Below are positions 45,670 to 54,726 of a stretch of DNA of 64,000 nucleotides, piece after piece. A model generated the notes under the pieces. That model searched no databases and had not been told where the DNA came from. It was given only the letters and a program-made list of their open reading frames with translations. Positions within the stretch are counted from its first letter, which is position 1. The number at the start of each line of letters is the position of its first letter. The stretch is taken from the NCBI GenBank assembly GCA_963790575.1, contig CAWBPD010000026.1, positions 62,001-126,000 of the forward strand, written 5' to 3'. The stretch is from CAVTSA01 sp963790575. GTDB lineage: Bacteria; Chloroflexota; Dormibacteria; Dormibacterales; Dormibacteraceae. Made by a program: the position numbers and the translations under genes.

Positions 45670-46484
45670 GTGTCGCTCTCCCCGGACGCTGCCGCCTACC
45701 TCGCCCCACCCTGGCCGGGCAGCCCGTTCGACCGTCTGGGAGCCGTTCAACAGGCGCTGCGAGCCATGGCCGGGTCCACCCATCTGGCGCCGGTCTGCCG
45801 GCCGGGCCGGATCCTCGACGTGGGAGCGGGCCTGAAGTACTGGCTGGGCATATTGAGGTCGAATTCCCGGCCGCCTTCCGGGTCGCCGCCTGGACGGACA
45901 CCGTGCGCGCTGGTGAAGGCCCGCCGGCGCGCGTCGGGCTCCGGGCCGATCTGACCGGCGGCCTGCCCTTCCCCGACGGCGCGTTCGACTACGTGCACCA
46001 CCGGATCATCCCGTTCGCGGGCCGCGCGCGCGATCGTGCGCGAGAGCTGGACGAGCTGGTACGGGTGACAGCCCCGGGGGGCTGGCTCGAGATCGTCGAG
46101 ACCGAGCCCACGATGCTGCCTCTGAGTCCGGCCACCGAGTATCTGATGCGGGAGATCCTGCCGCTGCTCGAACCGAGCCCGGCGGGCCACGCCTCACCCG
46201 TGCCGCCGGCCGATCTGCTCCGGAGGCGTGGCCTGGCGGAGGTCGAGGCAAGGCGGTATGAGCTGCCGATCGGACCCTGGGGGGGAGCGCTCGGATGCGC
46301 CATGCTCTCCAACTTCCGGGCCGTGATGGGAGCGGTGGCACCGGCGCTGGAGGCCCGGCTCGGCATCCCCACGTTCGAGACGCTGGGCTTGGTGGCACGT
46401 TCCACCGAAGAGATCGAGCAGGACCGGACGGTGGCACCGCTCTGGTTTGCCTGGGGCCGGCGACCGGCCGGAACCCCCGACTGA
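45670..46484 (+). pseudogene. Class I SAM methyltransferase, frameshifted
   Basis: A GTG at 45670 opens a frame reading VSLSPDAAAYLAPPWPG... to the SAM loop RILDVGAG, then leaves frame near 45848; the next frame continues HIEVEFPAAFRVAAWTD, LTGGLPFPDGAFDYVHHRI and ends AWGRRPAGTPD. The two halves line up with the intact paralogue that follows (LDVGTGTGQW ... REFPRAL). One C missing in TGGCTGGGCATATT would restore it. It is either a young pseudogene or a sequencing error in a GC-rich run. Spacing to nudC is 78 bp. The methyl acceptor is unknown. Confidence 0.72.
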
Positions 46485-46542
46485 TCGTCCCGGGCGGCCC
46501 GCCCCGGTTCTGCGGCAAACTTGCCCAGAGGCAAAGGAGAGC

Positions 46543-47355
46543 ATGTCGAACGCGAACGCGGAGGTGAACGACCGGTACCTGATGCCCCGGGAGCCGCGGG
46601 AGGTGAACCGCCTCGACCTCCAGCACTACGCGCTGCGGGAGCTCCTGGGCACCAACCATCTGGCGCCGATCGCGGAGCTGCGCTCGGTGCTGGATGTCGG
46701 AACCGGCACCGGACAGTGGGCGCTCGACATCAGCCGGGAGTTCCCGCGGGCGCTGGTCATCGGCGGCGACCAGCCGGCGCCGATGGCGGCCCACGACCAC
46801 GCCGGGTACATCTACGTCCGGCTCAACGTGCTCCGCGGCCTGCCCTTCCGCGAGGGCGCCATTGAGTACGTGCACCAGCGCCTCCTTCGGGCCGGTATCC
46901 CGCTCGCGGCCTGGCCGGGGGTGGTGCGCGAACTGGCCCGGGTCACCGCGCCGGGCGGCATCGTGGAGCTGGGGGAGTCCGGGGAGCACTGGGGCAACGC
47001 GGGACCGGCCGCCACGCGGTTCTTCGGCCTGATGCGGAAGCTGGGCGCCCGCTTCGGGATGGATACCGAAGGACCGCCCGGGCTGGGCCTCCCCCGGCTC
47101 CTCGCCGAAGCCGGCCTGGCGGACATCGGCGAGCGGCAGGTCACGGTACCGGTCGGGGAGTGGGGAGGACGCGTGGGGTCCTTCATGGCCTCCAACCTCC
47201 GCGCCATCGGACGCGCGCTGATGCCGGTCTATGCGTCCGCGCTCAACGTGCCCGAGGAGGAGACCGCATCGCTGGTATCGGAGCTGCTGCGTGAGATCGA
47301 GGTGGTCCACATGACGGGCGATGTCTGGTACGCCTGGGGGCGCAAGCCGGACTGA
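46543..47355 (+). CDS. Class I SAM-dependent methyltransferase
   Basis: 270 residues; ATG 46543 with AAAGGAGA upstream. SAM loop SVLDVGTGTGQWALDIS at residues 48-64, acidic strand VIGGDQPAP, LPFREGAIEYVHQRLL and ARVTAPGGIVELGES. The pattern L-P-F-x-x-x-x-x-x-Y-V-H is shared with the frameshifted upstream paralogue, so this is a tandem duplication. Close to the methyltransferase type-11/25 group; acceptor unknown. It converges on the TMEM175-type gene with 3 bp between stops. Confidence 0.88.
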   Translation: MSNANAEVNDRYLMPREPREVNRLDLQHYALRELLGTNHLAPIAELRSVLDVGTGTGQWALDISREFPRALVIGGDQPAPMAAHDHAGYIYVRLNVLRGLPFREGAIEYVHQRLLRAGIPLAAWPGVVRELARVTAPGGIVELGESGEHWGNAGPAATRFFGLMRKLGARFGMDTEGPPGLGLPRLLAEAGLADIGERQVTVPVGEWGGRVGSFMASNLRAIGRALMPVYASALNVPEEETASLVSELLREIEVVHMTGDVWYAWGRKPD

Positions 47356-47358
47356 CGG

Positions 47359-48714
47359 TCACCGGGGACCGGACGGCGTCGAGTCCCCCGAAAGGATTCG
47401 TTCGGTGATCACCATCGGAGCCATGAGCAGCCAGAGCAGCTGCGCGTTGCCGGGACCGAGCACGGGGGTCAGCAGGATGCCCAGCACGCAGATCGGCACC
47501 GCGCCGCCGGCGACCGCCACCGAGGCCACGCTGCGGAACTCTCGCCAGCCTCCCCGCAGACCAGCGCGCACCCGGCCTGCCCCTGGCCCCACCAGCCAGA
47601 TGAGAGCCGCGACGACCCCGAAGGCGGCGAAGAAGAACTGATTCCCGAAGACCGTGCCGCTCCAGGCGTCGAAGAAGTCCATCACGAACGGGACCAGACA
47701 GACCGCGAGGAGGATGATCAGGTTCCGCTGCAGCAGGTTGTGCCGGACCGAGGTTGTGCCGCGCAGCGAGCGGTGGTGCGCGGTCCAGTAGATCCCGACC
47801 ACCGCGAAGGTGATCCCGTACGCGATCAGCTGCACCCGCCTCCGGCCCAGCAGGGCCATCGCCTGCGCTTGCGTGTCCGCCGAGCCCAGGTGCGGGACGG
47901 CGATGTTGAGGACGAGCAGGGTGAGGGCGATCGCGAACACATCGTCCGAGAGCGCCAGCATCCGGCCCACGCCATACGGGTCGGGATCCGGCCAGGGCTC
48001 GCGGAGGCCGCGCAGCAGGATCACGTTCACCATCCCCACCAGGACGACGAGGCAGAGGACGATCAGCGCCGCGCTGCCCGGAATCCAGGTCGCGGCAAGC
48101 AACCCGAGCGCGAGCGCGAACAGGCCCCCCAGCTGCTCGAGGTAGATCGCCGCCGCGCGCCGCCGGCCGCCGGGGCCCTCCCGGGTGCGCCGGATGCGTT
48201 CCAGCCAGGGAACCGTGAGTGTGGACATCAAAGCGAGTGCGAACAACGCACCGAGGTAGACCTGGAGGCCCGCGGTGGTGTTGGGAAAGCGCTGGAAGAA
48301 GGCGGTCGCAAACGGCATCAGACAGACGAGGCCCAGAAGCCCCAGGTTGCGAAAGAGCACGCGACGTGTCGCCACCCGCAGGGTCCGCAACCCGCGGTGG
48401 TGGTTCAGCCACTGGATGGCGACCATCGCGAAGCTGAATCCGAAGATGCCGAGGTTGGAGAACTGCTGCTGGAACGCCCGCCACCCGTCGGCGCTGGTCG
48501 CATGCGCCGGCGGCGGCGCGATCTGGATGTTGACGATCAGCAGTGTCAGCGCGACCGCGAACACGCCGTCCGAAAGGGCGAGCAGGCGGCCCACCCCGTA
48601 GTCGTCGTGCCCGGCGCCCGCGGTGCCCGGTGTCGCTTGAGTTGCCTCGTCGTCCTCAGGCATCGGACCGTACCTTGCCATCCTCCGCCCCTTGCCGGCG
48701 TCGGGGGTGTCCAT
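47359..48714 (-). CDS. Two-repeat TMEM175-type potassium channel protein
   Basis: 451 residues from ATG 48714; ATGs at 48681 and 48663 are alternatives. The TMEM175 helix-1 signature occurs twice: GRLLALSDGVFAVALTLL near residues 42-59 and GRMLALSDDVFAIALTLL near 250-267, each followed by a His-His loop (WLNHHRGLR and WTAHHRSLR) and about five more helices. Bacterial TMEM175 proteins are usually single six-helix units forming tetramers; this is an internal duplication like the animal channel. The second copy has SDD instead of SDG. It is probably a potassium-conducting inner-membrane channel. It is divergent from trpE across a family D pair. Confidence 0.82.
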   Translation of the reverse strand: MDTPDAGKGRRMARYGPMPEDDEATQATPGTAGAGHDDYGVGRLLALSDGVFAVALTLLIVNIQIAPPPAHATSADGWRAFQQQFSNLGIFGFSFAMVAIQWLNHHRGLRTLRVATRRVLFRNLGLLGLVCLMPFATAFFQRFPNTTAGLQVYLGALFALALMSTLTVPWLERIRRTREGPGGRRRAAAIYLEQLGGLFALALGLLAATWIPGSAALIVLCLVVLVGMVNVILLRGLREPWPDPDPYGVGRMLALSDDVFAIALTLLVLNIAVPHLGSADTQAQAMALLGRRRVQLIAYGITFAVVGIYWTAHHRSLRGTTSVRHNLLQRNLIILLAVCLVPFVMDFFDAWSGTVFGNQFFFAAFGVVAALIWLVGPGAGRVRAGLRGGWREFRSVASVAVAGGAVPICVLGILLTPVLGPGNAQLLWLLMAPMVITERILSGDSTPSGPR

Positions 48715-48725
48715 TTCACTGCCCC

Positions 48726-48781
48726 GAATGCCGGCGATCGGAGCCCTGCGCACGCCTGGGGGACCCCGAGTGCCGGCAGTC
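48726..48781. repeat. Paired palindromic element, family D, 42-bp spacing
   Basis: GAATGCCGGCGATC (48726-48739) and GAGTGCCGGCAGTC (48768-48781) share the TGCCGGC core at 48729 and 48771, 42 bp apart. It sits in the divergent gap between the TMEM175-type gene and trpE, 12 bp from the former start. A promoter-regulatory role for the trp operon is conceivable; no TrpR-like consensus is seen. Confidence 0.65.
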
Positions 48782-48836
48782 GGGCGGCCGGCCAACGGCC
48801 AACTGTTAGACTCGCGGTCCCGACGGCTTACGGGAG

Positions 48837-50270
48837 ATGGAACGAACGCGACTGACGGAGACCGAACCGAGTGCCGGCAAGGCGGCCGCGCTGGCGGGGC
48901 AATACCGGCTGATCCCGGTGCATCGAGAGCTGGCGGCGGACCTGCTGACGCCGGTCCGCGTCTACCTTTTGCTGTGCGGGCCGGATGAGCCCGGCTTCCT
49001 GCTCGAATCGGTGACGGGCGGGGAGCAGCTGGGGCGCTACTCCTTCATCGGCTACCATCCGACCCCGATCGAGCTGGGCGAGGGTGATCCGCTGGATCGC
49101 CTGGCCCGGGTCCTGTCCGATCCTCCGGCACCTCATCACGGGCTTCCCCGGCTGATCGGCGGGGCGGTGGGCTATCTCGGCTACGAGGCGGCGTGCCACT
49201 TCGAGCGGCTCCCCTCCCCCGAGGGCGCCGCGCCGCCGATGCCGGAATCGGCGTTCCTGCTCGCCGAGAACCTGGCCATCGTGGATCACCTCCGGCAGCG
49301 GCTGCACCTGCTGACCCTGCACCGACCCCAGATCGAGGACTACGCCGCGGCGGTCGCGAGGCTCGACGAGATGGAGCGCCTGCTGGCTCAAGAGCGCGTC
49401 CCCGACTCGGCGCGACCGGCGCCCGGCCCCGGCCCCGATACCTGGACCTCCAACGTGACCCGGGAGCGTTACGAGGCGATGGTCCGCCGGGCGCAAGAGC
49501 ACATCTTCGCCGGCGACGCGTATCAGATCGTCCCCTCGCACCGGTTCCGCAAGCGCTGCCCCGCCCGCCCCTTCGACGTTTACCGGTCACTGCGCTCGGT
49601 CAACCCCTCGCCGCACCTCTACTACTTCAACCTGGGAGGAGGTCGGGTGGTCGCGGGGTCGTCACCGGAGCTTCTGGTGCGCGTCGAGGAGGGCGTGATC
49701 ACGGTCCGTCCCCTGGCCGGCACCCGGCGCCGGGGCGAGACTCCCGAGGAAGACGACGCGTTGGAGGCCGAACTCCGGGAACATCCCAAAGAACGCGCCG
49801 AGCATGTGATGCTGGTCGACCTCGGCCGCAACGACGTGGGGCGCGTCGCCACCGCGGGCAGCGTCCACGTCGAGACCCTGATGCACGTGGAGCGGTTCAG
49901 CCACGTCATGCACCTGGGCTCGACCGTGAAGGGCACGCTCTCGCCCGATCACAGCTCGCTGGACGCGATCCGCTCCGCCTTCCCCGCCGGCACCGTATCC
50001 GGAGCCCCCAAGATCCGGGCCATGCAGATCATCGCGGAGCTGGAACCGGACCGCCGTGGGGTGTACTCCGGCGCCTTCGGCTATGTCGGGTACGACGGCA
50101 ACGTGGATCTGGCGATCACGCTGCGCACGGTCGTGATCGCGGACGGGGTCGCCTATGTCCAGGTGGGCGCGGGGGTGGTCGCCGACTCGGATCCGGCCCG
50201 CGAGTATGACGAGACGCTTGAGAAGGCGGCCGCCATGTTCCGGGCCATCGAGATCGCGGAGAGCATGTGA
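48837..50270 (+). CDS. trpE: Anthranilate synthase component I
   Basis: 477 residues. The tryptophan feedback site LLESVTGGEQLGRYSFIG is present near residue 55, so feedback inhibition is expected. Chorismate-site blocks: PSPHLYYFNL, GSSPELLVRV, RPLAGTRRRGETPEED, HVMLVDLGRNDVGRVA, FPAGTVSGAPKIRAM and AYVQVGAGVVADSDP. It makes anthranilate from chorismate with ammonia supplied by TrpG. It heads the operon trpE-G-D-C-F-B-A but is separated from trpG by a 208-bp hairpin array. No leader peptide with Trp codons was found upstream. Confidence 0.96.
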   Translation: MERTRLTETEPSAGKAAALAGQYRLIPVHRELAADLLTPVRVYLLLCGPDEPGFLLESVTGGEQLGRYSFIGYHPTPIELGEGDPLDRLARVLSDPPAPHHGLPRLIGGAVGYLGYEAACHFERLPSPEGAAPPMPESAFLLAENLAIVDHLRQRLHLLTLHRPQIEDYAAAVARLDEMERLLAQERVPDSARPAPGPGPDTWTSNVTRERYEAMVRRAQEHIFAGDAYQIVPSHRFRKRCPARPFDVYRSLRSVNPSPHLYYFNLGGGRVVAGSSPELLVRVEEGVITVRPLAGTRRRGETPEEDDALEAELREHPKERAEHVMLVDLGRNDVGRVATAGSVHVETLMHVERFSHVMHLGSTVKGTLSPDHSSLDAIRSAFPAGTVSGAPKIRAMQIIAELEPDRRGVYSGAFGYVGYDGNVDLAITLRTVVIADGVAYVQVGAGVVADSDPAREYDETLEKAAAMFRAIEIAESM

Positions 50271-50274
50271 ACCA

Positions 50275-50477
50275 CCCCACGAGACTCCGCAGGCTCCCCA
50301 CCCCACGAAGCCTCGCAAGCTCGCTTTCGCGGGGGCCCCGGGTCTGTCTCGCGGGGACCCCGGATGGGGGGGCCCCGGTGGGACCCACCCCATGGAACTC
50401 CGCAAGCTCCGTTCCATCCACCCCACGAGACTCCGCAAGCTCCGTCTCGCGGGGACCCCGGATACGGGGGCCCCGGA
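50275..50477. repeat. Hairpin array between trpE and trpG (family F)
   Basis: The gap holds two complete perfect-stem hairpins, one bulged one and partial copies of one unit. Complete stems: CGAGAC/GTCTCG around loop TCCGCAAGCTCC (50426-50449), ATGGAAC/GTTCCAT around the same loop (50392-50417) and CGAAGC/GCTTTCG around CTCGCAAGCTC (50306-50329, one bulge). Orphan arms lie at 50275-50297 and near 50343-50352. The stems differ but stay complementary while the loop is conserved. Flanks read CCCCA...CGGGGACCCCGG. It interrupts an otherwise overlapping operon and could modulate trpE:trpG expression. Confidence 0.7.
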
Positions 50478-50478
50478 C

Positions 50479-51063
50479 ATGACGGCTCGCTCGCTCCGGG
50501 TGGCGGTGATCGACAACTATGACTCCTTCACCTACAACCTGGTGCAGTACCTGGCCGAGCTCGGCGCCCGCACGCGCGTCTACCGCAATGACGCGGTCTC
50601 CCTCGATGAGCTGGCCGATCATGACGCGCTGGTGATCTCGCCCGGCCCCGGCATCCCCGACGACGCCGGGATCACGCTGGAGGCGATCAAGGAGCTGAGC
50701 GGCAAGCTGCCCATCCTCGGCGTCTGCCTCGGCCACCAGGCGATCGCACAGGCCTTCGGGGGACGGGTGGTCCGCGGCGAGCCCGTGCATGGCAAGACCG
50801 CGCTGGTCTCGCACGACGGCAACTCCCCGTTCGAGGGCATGCCGGATCCCTTCGAGGCCACCCGCTATCACTCGCTGATCGTGGAACGCACGACGGTGCC
50901 CACCGACCTTTTGGTCTCGGCCTGGACCGAGGACGGTGTCGTGATGGGGCTCCGGCACACCGAGCATCCGACGCTGGGCGTCCAGTTCCACCCGGAATCG
51001 GTCCTGACCTTGGGCGGACGGCACATGCTCCACAACTTCCTGTGCGTGGCCGAGGAGGGGTGA
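50479..51063 (+). CDS. trpG: Anthranilate synthase component II (glutamine amidotransferase)
   Basis: 194 residues from ATG 50479; the frame stays open upstream through the hairpin array but that part is repeat. Class I amidotransferase motifs: VAVIDNYDSFTYNLVQYL, ISPGPGIPDDAG, nucleophile Cys in LGVCLGHQAIAQAFGG, and the His-x-Glu in GVQFHPESVLT. It releases ammonia from glutamine for TrpE, and could also serve PabB. Four bp precede trpD. Confidence 0.96.
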   Translation: MTARSLRVAVIDNYDSFTYNLVQYLAELGARTRVYRNDAVSLDELADHDALVISPGPGIPDDAGITLEAIKELSGKLPILGVCLGHQAIAQAFGGRVVRGEPVHGKTALVSHDGNSPFEGMPDPFEATRYHSLIVERTTVPTDLLVSAWTEDGVVMGLRHTEHPTLGVQFHPESVLTLGGRHMLHNFLCVAEEG

Positions 51064-51067
51064 GCCC

Positions 51068-52084
51068 GTGGTCGGCTACCTGGAGAAGCTGATCCGGGGG
51101 GAGAGCCTGGACGAGGAGGAGGCGTCGACCGCGATGGAGATGATCCTGCGCGGCGAGGCCACCCCGAGTCAGATCGCGGGCTTCCTGATCGGGCTCCGGG
51201 CCAAGGGGGAGTCGATTCCCGAGATCGCCGGCATGGCCCGCACCGCGCTCGCGATGTCGACCCGGGTCGAGATCGCGGGCGAGGTGCTGGACGTGGTCGG
51301 CACCGGAGGCGACGGGCTCGCAACCTTCAACATCTCGACCCTCTCCGCGATCGTGAGCGCGGCCTGCGGGGCGCGGGTCGCCAAGCACGGGAATCGCGCG
51401 CAGTCGTCGATCTCGGGGTCGGCAGATGTGCTGGAGGCGCTCGGCGTCCGCATCGACCTGGGACCAGAGGCCGTCGCCCGCTGTGTCAACGAGGTGGGGA
51501 TCGGCTTCATGTTCGCGACCCGGTACCATCCCTCCTTCCGCCATGCAGGGCCAATCCGCCGCGAGCTCGGGATCCGGACCGTGTTCAACATCCTGGGGCC
51601 CATCTGCAACCCCGCCCGCGCCACCATGCGCGCGATCGGCGTCGCCGACGTCGAGCTGGTGGAGCCGGTGATCCAGGTCCTGACCCGGCTCGAGGTGCCG
51701 CGGGTGCTCGTGTTCCACGGGGCGGGCGGGATGGACGAGCTCTCGACCACCGGGCCCTCGACGGTGATCGAGGTGCTCGACGGGCGGCGCCGGCGCTACC
51801 CCCTGGACCCCGCCGACCTCGGCTTGCGGCCGGCCTCGACACGGGAGGTCCAGGGCGGCAGCCCCCCGCACAACGCAGCCATCGCGCGCCGGATCCTGGA
51901 GGGAGAGCGGGGACCGCAGCGCGACATCGTCCTGCTCAACACCGCCGCCGCTCTACGCGCCGCGGGCGTCGCGTCGGACTGGGAGGAGGGCATCGGGCTG
52001 GGGGGCGAGGCGATCGACGACGGCCGTGCTGGGCGGCTGCTGGAACGCTGGGCGGAGGTCTCCCAGGAGGTGGGCGTGGCGTGA
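51068..52084 (+). CDS. trpD: Anthranilate phosphoribosyltransferase
   Basis: 338 residues from a GTG. Phosphoribosyl loop VVGTGGDGLATFNISTLSA, VAKHGNRAQSSISGSADVLE (anthranilate and PRPP contacts), FRHAGPIRRELGIRTVFNIL and GAGGMDELSTTGPS are all conserved. It joins anthranilate to PRPP. Its stop overlaps trpC (GTGA). Confidence 0.96.
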   Translation: MVGYLEKLIRGESLDEEEASTAMEMILRGEATPSQIAGFLIGLRAKGESIPEIAGMARTALAMSTRVEIAGEVLDVVGTGGDGLATFNISTLSAIVSAACGARVAKHGNRAQSSISGSADVLEALGVRIDLGPEAVARCVNEVGIGFMFATRYHPSFRHAGPIRRELGIRTVFNILGPICNPARATMRAIGVADVELVEPVIQVLTRLEVPRVLVFHGAGGMDELSTTGPSTVIEVLDGRRRRYPLDPADLGLRPASTREVQGGSPPHNAAIARRILEGERGPQRDIVLLNTAAALRAAGVASDWEEGIGLGGEAIDDGRAGRLLERWAEVSQEVGVA

Positions 52085-52911
52085 CTCACCCCAGGAACCC
52101 GCGTGCCCACCGAGCCAGCTCCCACCTCCTGGCGCGCCTGGTCGCGGAGGCGGAGGCCGAAACGGAGCGGCGGCGCGCCCTACGCTCCGAGGCCGACCTG
52201 GAAGCAGCGCTGCCGGCGGCGCCGCCGGTCCGCTCACTGGGGGCCTCCCTGCGGAAGCCGCGGCTGGCGCTGATCGCTGAGACCAAACGGCGCACGCCCA
52301 CCATGGGGCTCCTGGCTGAGACCTACGACCCGGCCGCGCTGGCCCGGGCCTACGCCGCGGCGGGAGCGGATGCGATCTCCGTCCTCTGCCAGGAGACCAG
52401 CTTCGGGGGCCAGCCCGCGCATCTGGGGTCCGTCCGGGCGGCGGCGGGCACCGCCCCGGTGCTGCGCAAGGACTTCGTGACCACCGAGCACCAGCTGCTG
52501 GAAGCCCGCGTCCTGGGGGCCGACGCGGCACTGCTCATCGTGGGGGCGCTGAGCCCGGCCGGGCTGGAGAGTCTGCTCGCGACCGCCCGCAGGGTTGGGC
52601 TGGAGGCGCTGGTGGAGGTCCACGACGAGGCCGAGACCGAAATCGCGCTGGCCGCCGGCGCCAGGCTGATCGGGGTCAACCACCGCGACCTCAACACCTT
52701 CACGGTCGACCTCGGGATCACCGACCGGCTGCGTCCGCTCATCCCCAGCGACCGTGTGATGGTGGCGGAGAGCGGCATCCACGGCGCGGCCGACGCCGCG
52801 CGCCTGCGGGCGGCCGGCGCCGACGCGATCCTGGTCGGCGAGCTTTTGATGCGGGCGCCGGACCCGGGGGCGGTGGTGCGCTCCCTGATCACGCTGGAGG
52901 CCCGGGCATGA
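52081..52911 (+). CDS. trpC: Indole-3-glycerol phosphate synthase
   Basis: 276 residues from a GTG overlapping the trpD stop. Barrel motifs: ALIAETKRRTPTMGLLAE (catalytic Lys; Lys-Arg-Arg-Thr is unusual where KRxSPS is common), ISVLCQETSFGGQ, VLRKDFVTTEHQLLEAR, EALVEVHDEAETE, IGVNHRDLNTFTVD and MVAESGIHGAADAARLR. It closes the pyrrole ring to give indole-3-glycerol phosphate. The T-P-T variation in the first loop is a small oddity. trpF overlaps by 4 nt. Confidence 0.95.
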   Translation: MTHPRNPRAHRASSHLLARLVAEAEAETERRRALRSEADLEAALPAAPPVRSLGASLRKPRLALIAETKRRTPTMGLLAETYDPAALARAYAAAGADAISVLCQETSFGGQPAHLGSVRAAAGTAPVLRKDFVTTEHQLLEARVLGADAALLIVGALSPAGLESLLATARRVGLEALVEVHDEAETEIALAAGARLIGVNHRDLNTFTVDLGITDRLRPLIPSDRVMVAESGIHGAADAARLRAAGADAILVGELLMRAPDPGAVVRSLITLEARA

Positions 52912-53537
52912 CCGCCATCAAGATCTGCGGCATCGGCGACCTCGCATCGGCGCTGGCGGCGACGCGGGCGGGGGCGGACCTGCTCGGCTTCCACTTCTGT
53001 CCGTCCGAGCGCCGGATCTCGCCCCCGGCAGCCCGGGAGATCGTCGACCAGGTCCGCTCGCTGCCGGGACGCATCCCCGAGATCGTCGGAGTGTTCATCG
53101 AACCCACCGAGGCGGAGGTGGAGGCCACGGTGCGGCTGGTGGGTCTGGATCGGGTGCAGCTCCACGGGCATGAGCAGGTCGGATTCCGCGCCTCGCGACC
53201 GATCTTGAAGGTGCTGCGCGTGCGGGAGACCGGGATCGACGGCGACGGCGGCTGGCCCGACCCGATCCTGCTCGACAGCTGGTCGGCGGATGGCCGCGGC
53301 GGCACCGGCCGGACCTGGCGCTGGGACCTGGCGGAGGCACTGGCAAGGCGGCGCGCGATCTTCCTCGCCGGCGGCCTGACGCCGGAGAACGTCGCCGACC
53401 CGGTCCGCTCCCTGCGCCCCTACGGGGTCGATGTTTCGAGCGGCGTGGAGGCGGGGACGCCGGGGGAGAAGGACCCGGCGCGGATGCGCGCCTTCGTGGA
53501 GGCGGTTCGGAGGGCCGATGTCGCGGTCCCTCGCTGA
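52908..53537 (+). CDS. trpF: Phosphoribosylanthranilate isomerase
   Basis: 209 residues; ATG overlaps the trpC stop. IKICGIGDLASALAATRAGA carries the catalytic Cys; GFHFCPSERRISPPAAREI, VQLHGHEQ, ILLDSW (catalytic Asp) and FLAGGLTPENVADPV complete the barrel, ending GVDVSSGVEAGTPGEKDP. It performs the Amadori rearrangement before TrpC. trpB starts 20 nt before its stop. Confidence 0.95.
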   Translation: MTAIKICGIGDLASALAATRAGADLLGFHFCPSERRISPPAAREIVDQVRSLPGRIPEIVGVFIEPTEAEVEATVRLVGLDRVQLHGHEQVGFRASRPILKVLRVRETGIDGDGGWPDPILLDSWSADGRGGTGRTWRWDLAEALARRRAIFLAGGLTPENVADPVRSLRPYGVDVSSGVEAGTPGEKDPARMRAFVEAVRRADVAVPR

Positions 53538-54726
53538 GCAGCCGCGCGGCCGGTTCGGCCCCTACGGGGGTCAGTACGTGCCGGAGACCCTGATGGTCGC
53601 GGTCGACGAGCTGGAGGTGGCCTGGCGGGAGGCGATGGCCGACCCGCGGTTCCTCCAGGAGCTGGGCGCGCTGCAGGCCACCTTCATCGGCCGCCCCACG
53701 CCACTGCATCTGGCGCAGCGGCTGTCGGAGCGTCACGGCCTGCAGGTGTACCTCAAGCGCGAGGACCTCTGCCACACCGGCGCCCACAAGCTGAACAACG
53801 CGCTCGGCCAGGCACTGCTGGCGCGGCGGATGGGCAAGCGTCGCATCATTGCCGAGACCGGCGCCGGCCAGCACGGGGTGGCGACCGCGACCGTCTGCGC
53901 CCGCTTCGGCCTGGACTGTGTGGTCTACATGGGCCAGGAGGACATGCGGCGGCAGGCTGTCAACGTGCAGCGGATGCGGCTCTTGGGCGCCCAGGTGCGG
54001 CCGGTGACGACCGGCTCGGGCACGCTCGCACAGGCCACGTCGGAGGCGATCCGGGATTGGGTCACCAACGTCCGCGACACCTACTACATCCTGGGCTCGG
54101 CGGCGGGGCCGCACCCTTATCCGTCGCTGGTGCGCGACTTCCAGCGCGTGATCGGGGACGAGGCGCGGAGGCAGATCCTGGCATCCGAGGGGCGGCTGCC
54201 GGACGTCGTGGTGGCGTGCGTGGGAGGGGGATCCAACGCGATCGGGATCTTCACGGCCTTCGTGACCGATCCCGAGGTCCGTCTGGTCGGTGTGGAGGCG
54301 GGAGGACGCGGCTGTGGACTGGGCGAGAACGCGGCGACCCTGGTCCGCGGCCGCCCCGGCATCCTGCATGGGGCGTTCTCGTACCTCCTGCAGGACGGCG
54401 ACGGGCAGATCGCGAGCACTCACTCCATCTCCGCCGGACTCGACTACCCCGGCGTCGGCCCCGAACACGCCATGCTGCGCGACGAGGAGCGCGCCGACTA
54501 CCACTCGATCGACGACGCCGAGGCGGTGGCGGCCTTCCTGGAGACCACCCGCCTGGAGGGGATCGTGCCCGCGCTGGAGTCGTCGCACGCGCTCGCCGAG
54601 GTGGGGAAGCTGGCCCCGGAGCTGAACCCGGGCGCGCTGGTCCTGGTCTGCCTCAGTGGGCGGGGGGACAAGGACCTGGAGTCGGTGGAAGCCTGGCTGG
54701 CGGAGCATCCGGAGGTCCATGACTGA
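53518..54726 (+). CDS. trpB: Tryptophan synthase beta subunit
   Basis: 402 residues from ATG 53518, overlapping trpF by 20 nt. N-terminal RFGPYGGQYVPETLM, PLP lysine in REDLCHTGAHKLNNALGQAL, AETGAGQHGVATATVCARFG, the phosphate loop CVGGGSNAIG and SAGLDYPGVGPEH identify the TrpB1 type, which forms a complex with TrpA. It condenses indole with serine. It overlaps trpA by 8 nt. Confidence 0.97.
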   Translation: MSRSLAEQPRGRFGPYGGQYVPETLMVAVDELEVAWREAMADPRFLQELGALQATFIGRPTPLHLAQRLSERHGLQVYLKREDLCHTGAHKLNNALGQALLARRMGKRRIIAETGAGQHGVATATVCARFGLDCVVYMGQEDMRRQAVNVQRMRLLGAQVRPVTTGSGTLAQATSEAIRDWVTNVRDTYYILGSAAGPHPYPSLVRDFQRVIGDEARRQILASEGRLPDVVVACVGGGSNAIGIFTAFVTDPEVRLVGVEAGGRGCGLGENAATLVRGRPGILHGAFSYLLQDGDGQIASTHSISAGLDYPGVGPEHAMLRDEERADYHSIDDAEAVAAFLETTRLEGIVPALESSHALAEVGKLAPELNPGALVLVCLSGRGDKDLESVEAWLAEHPEVHD

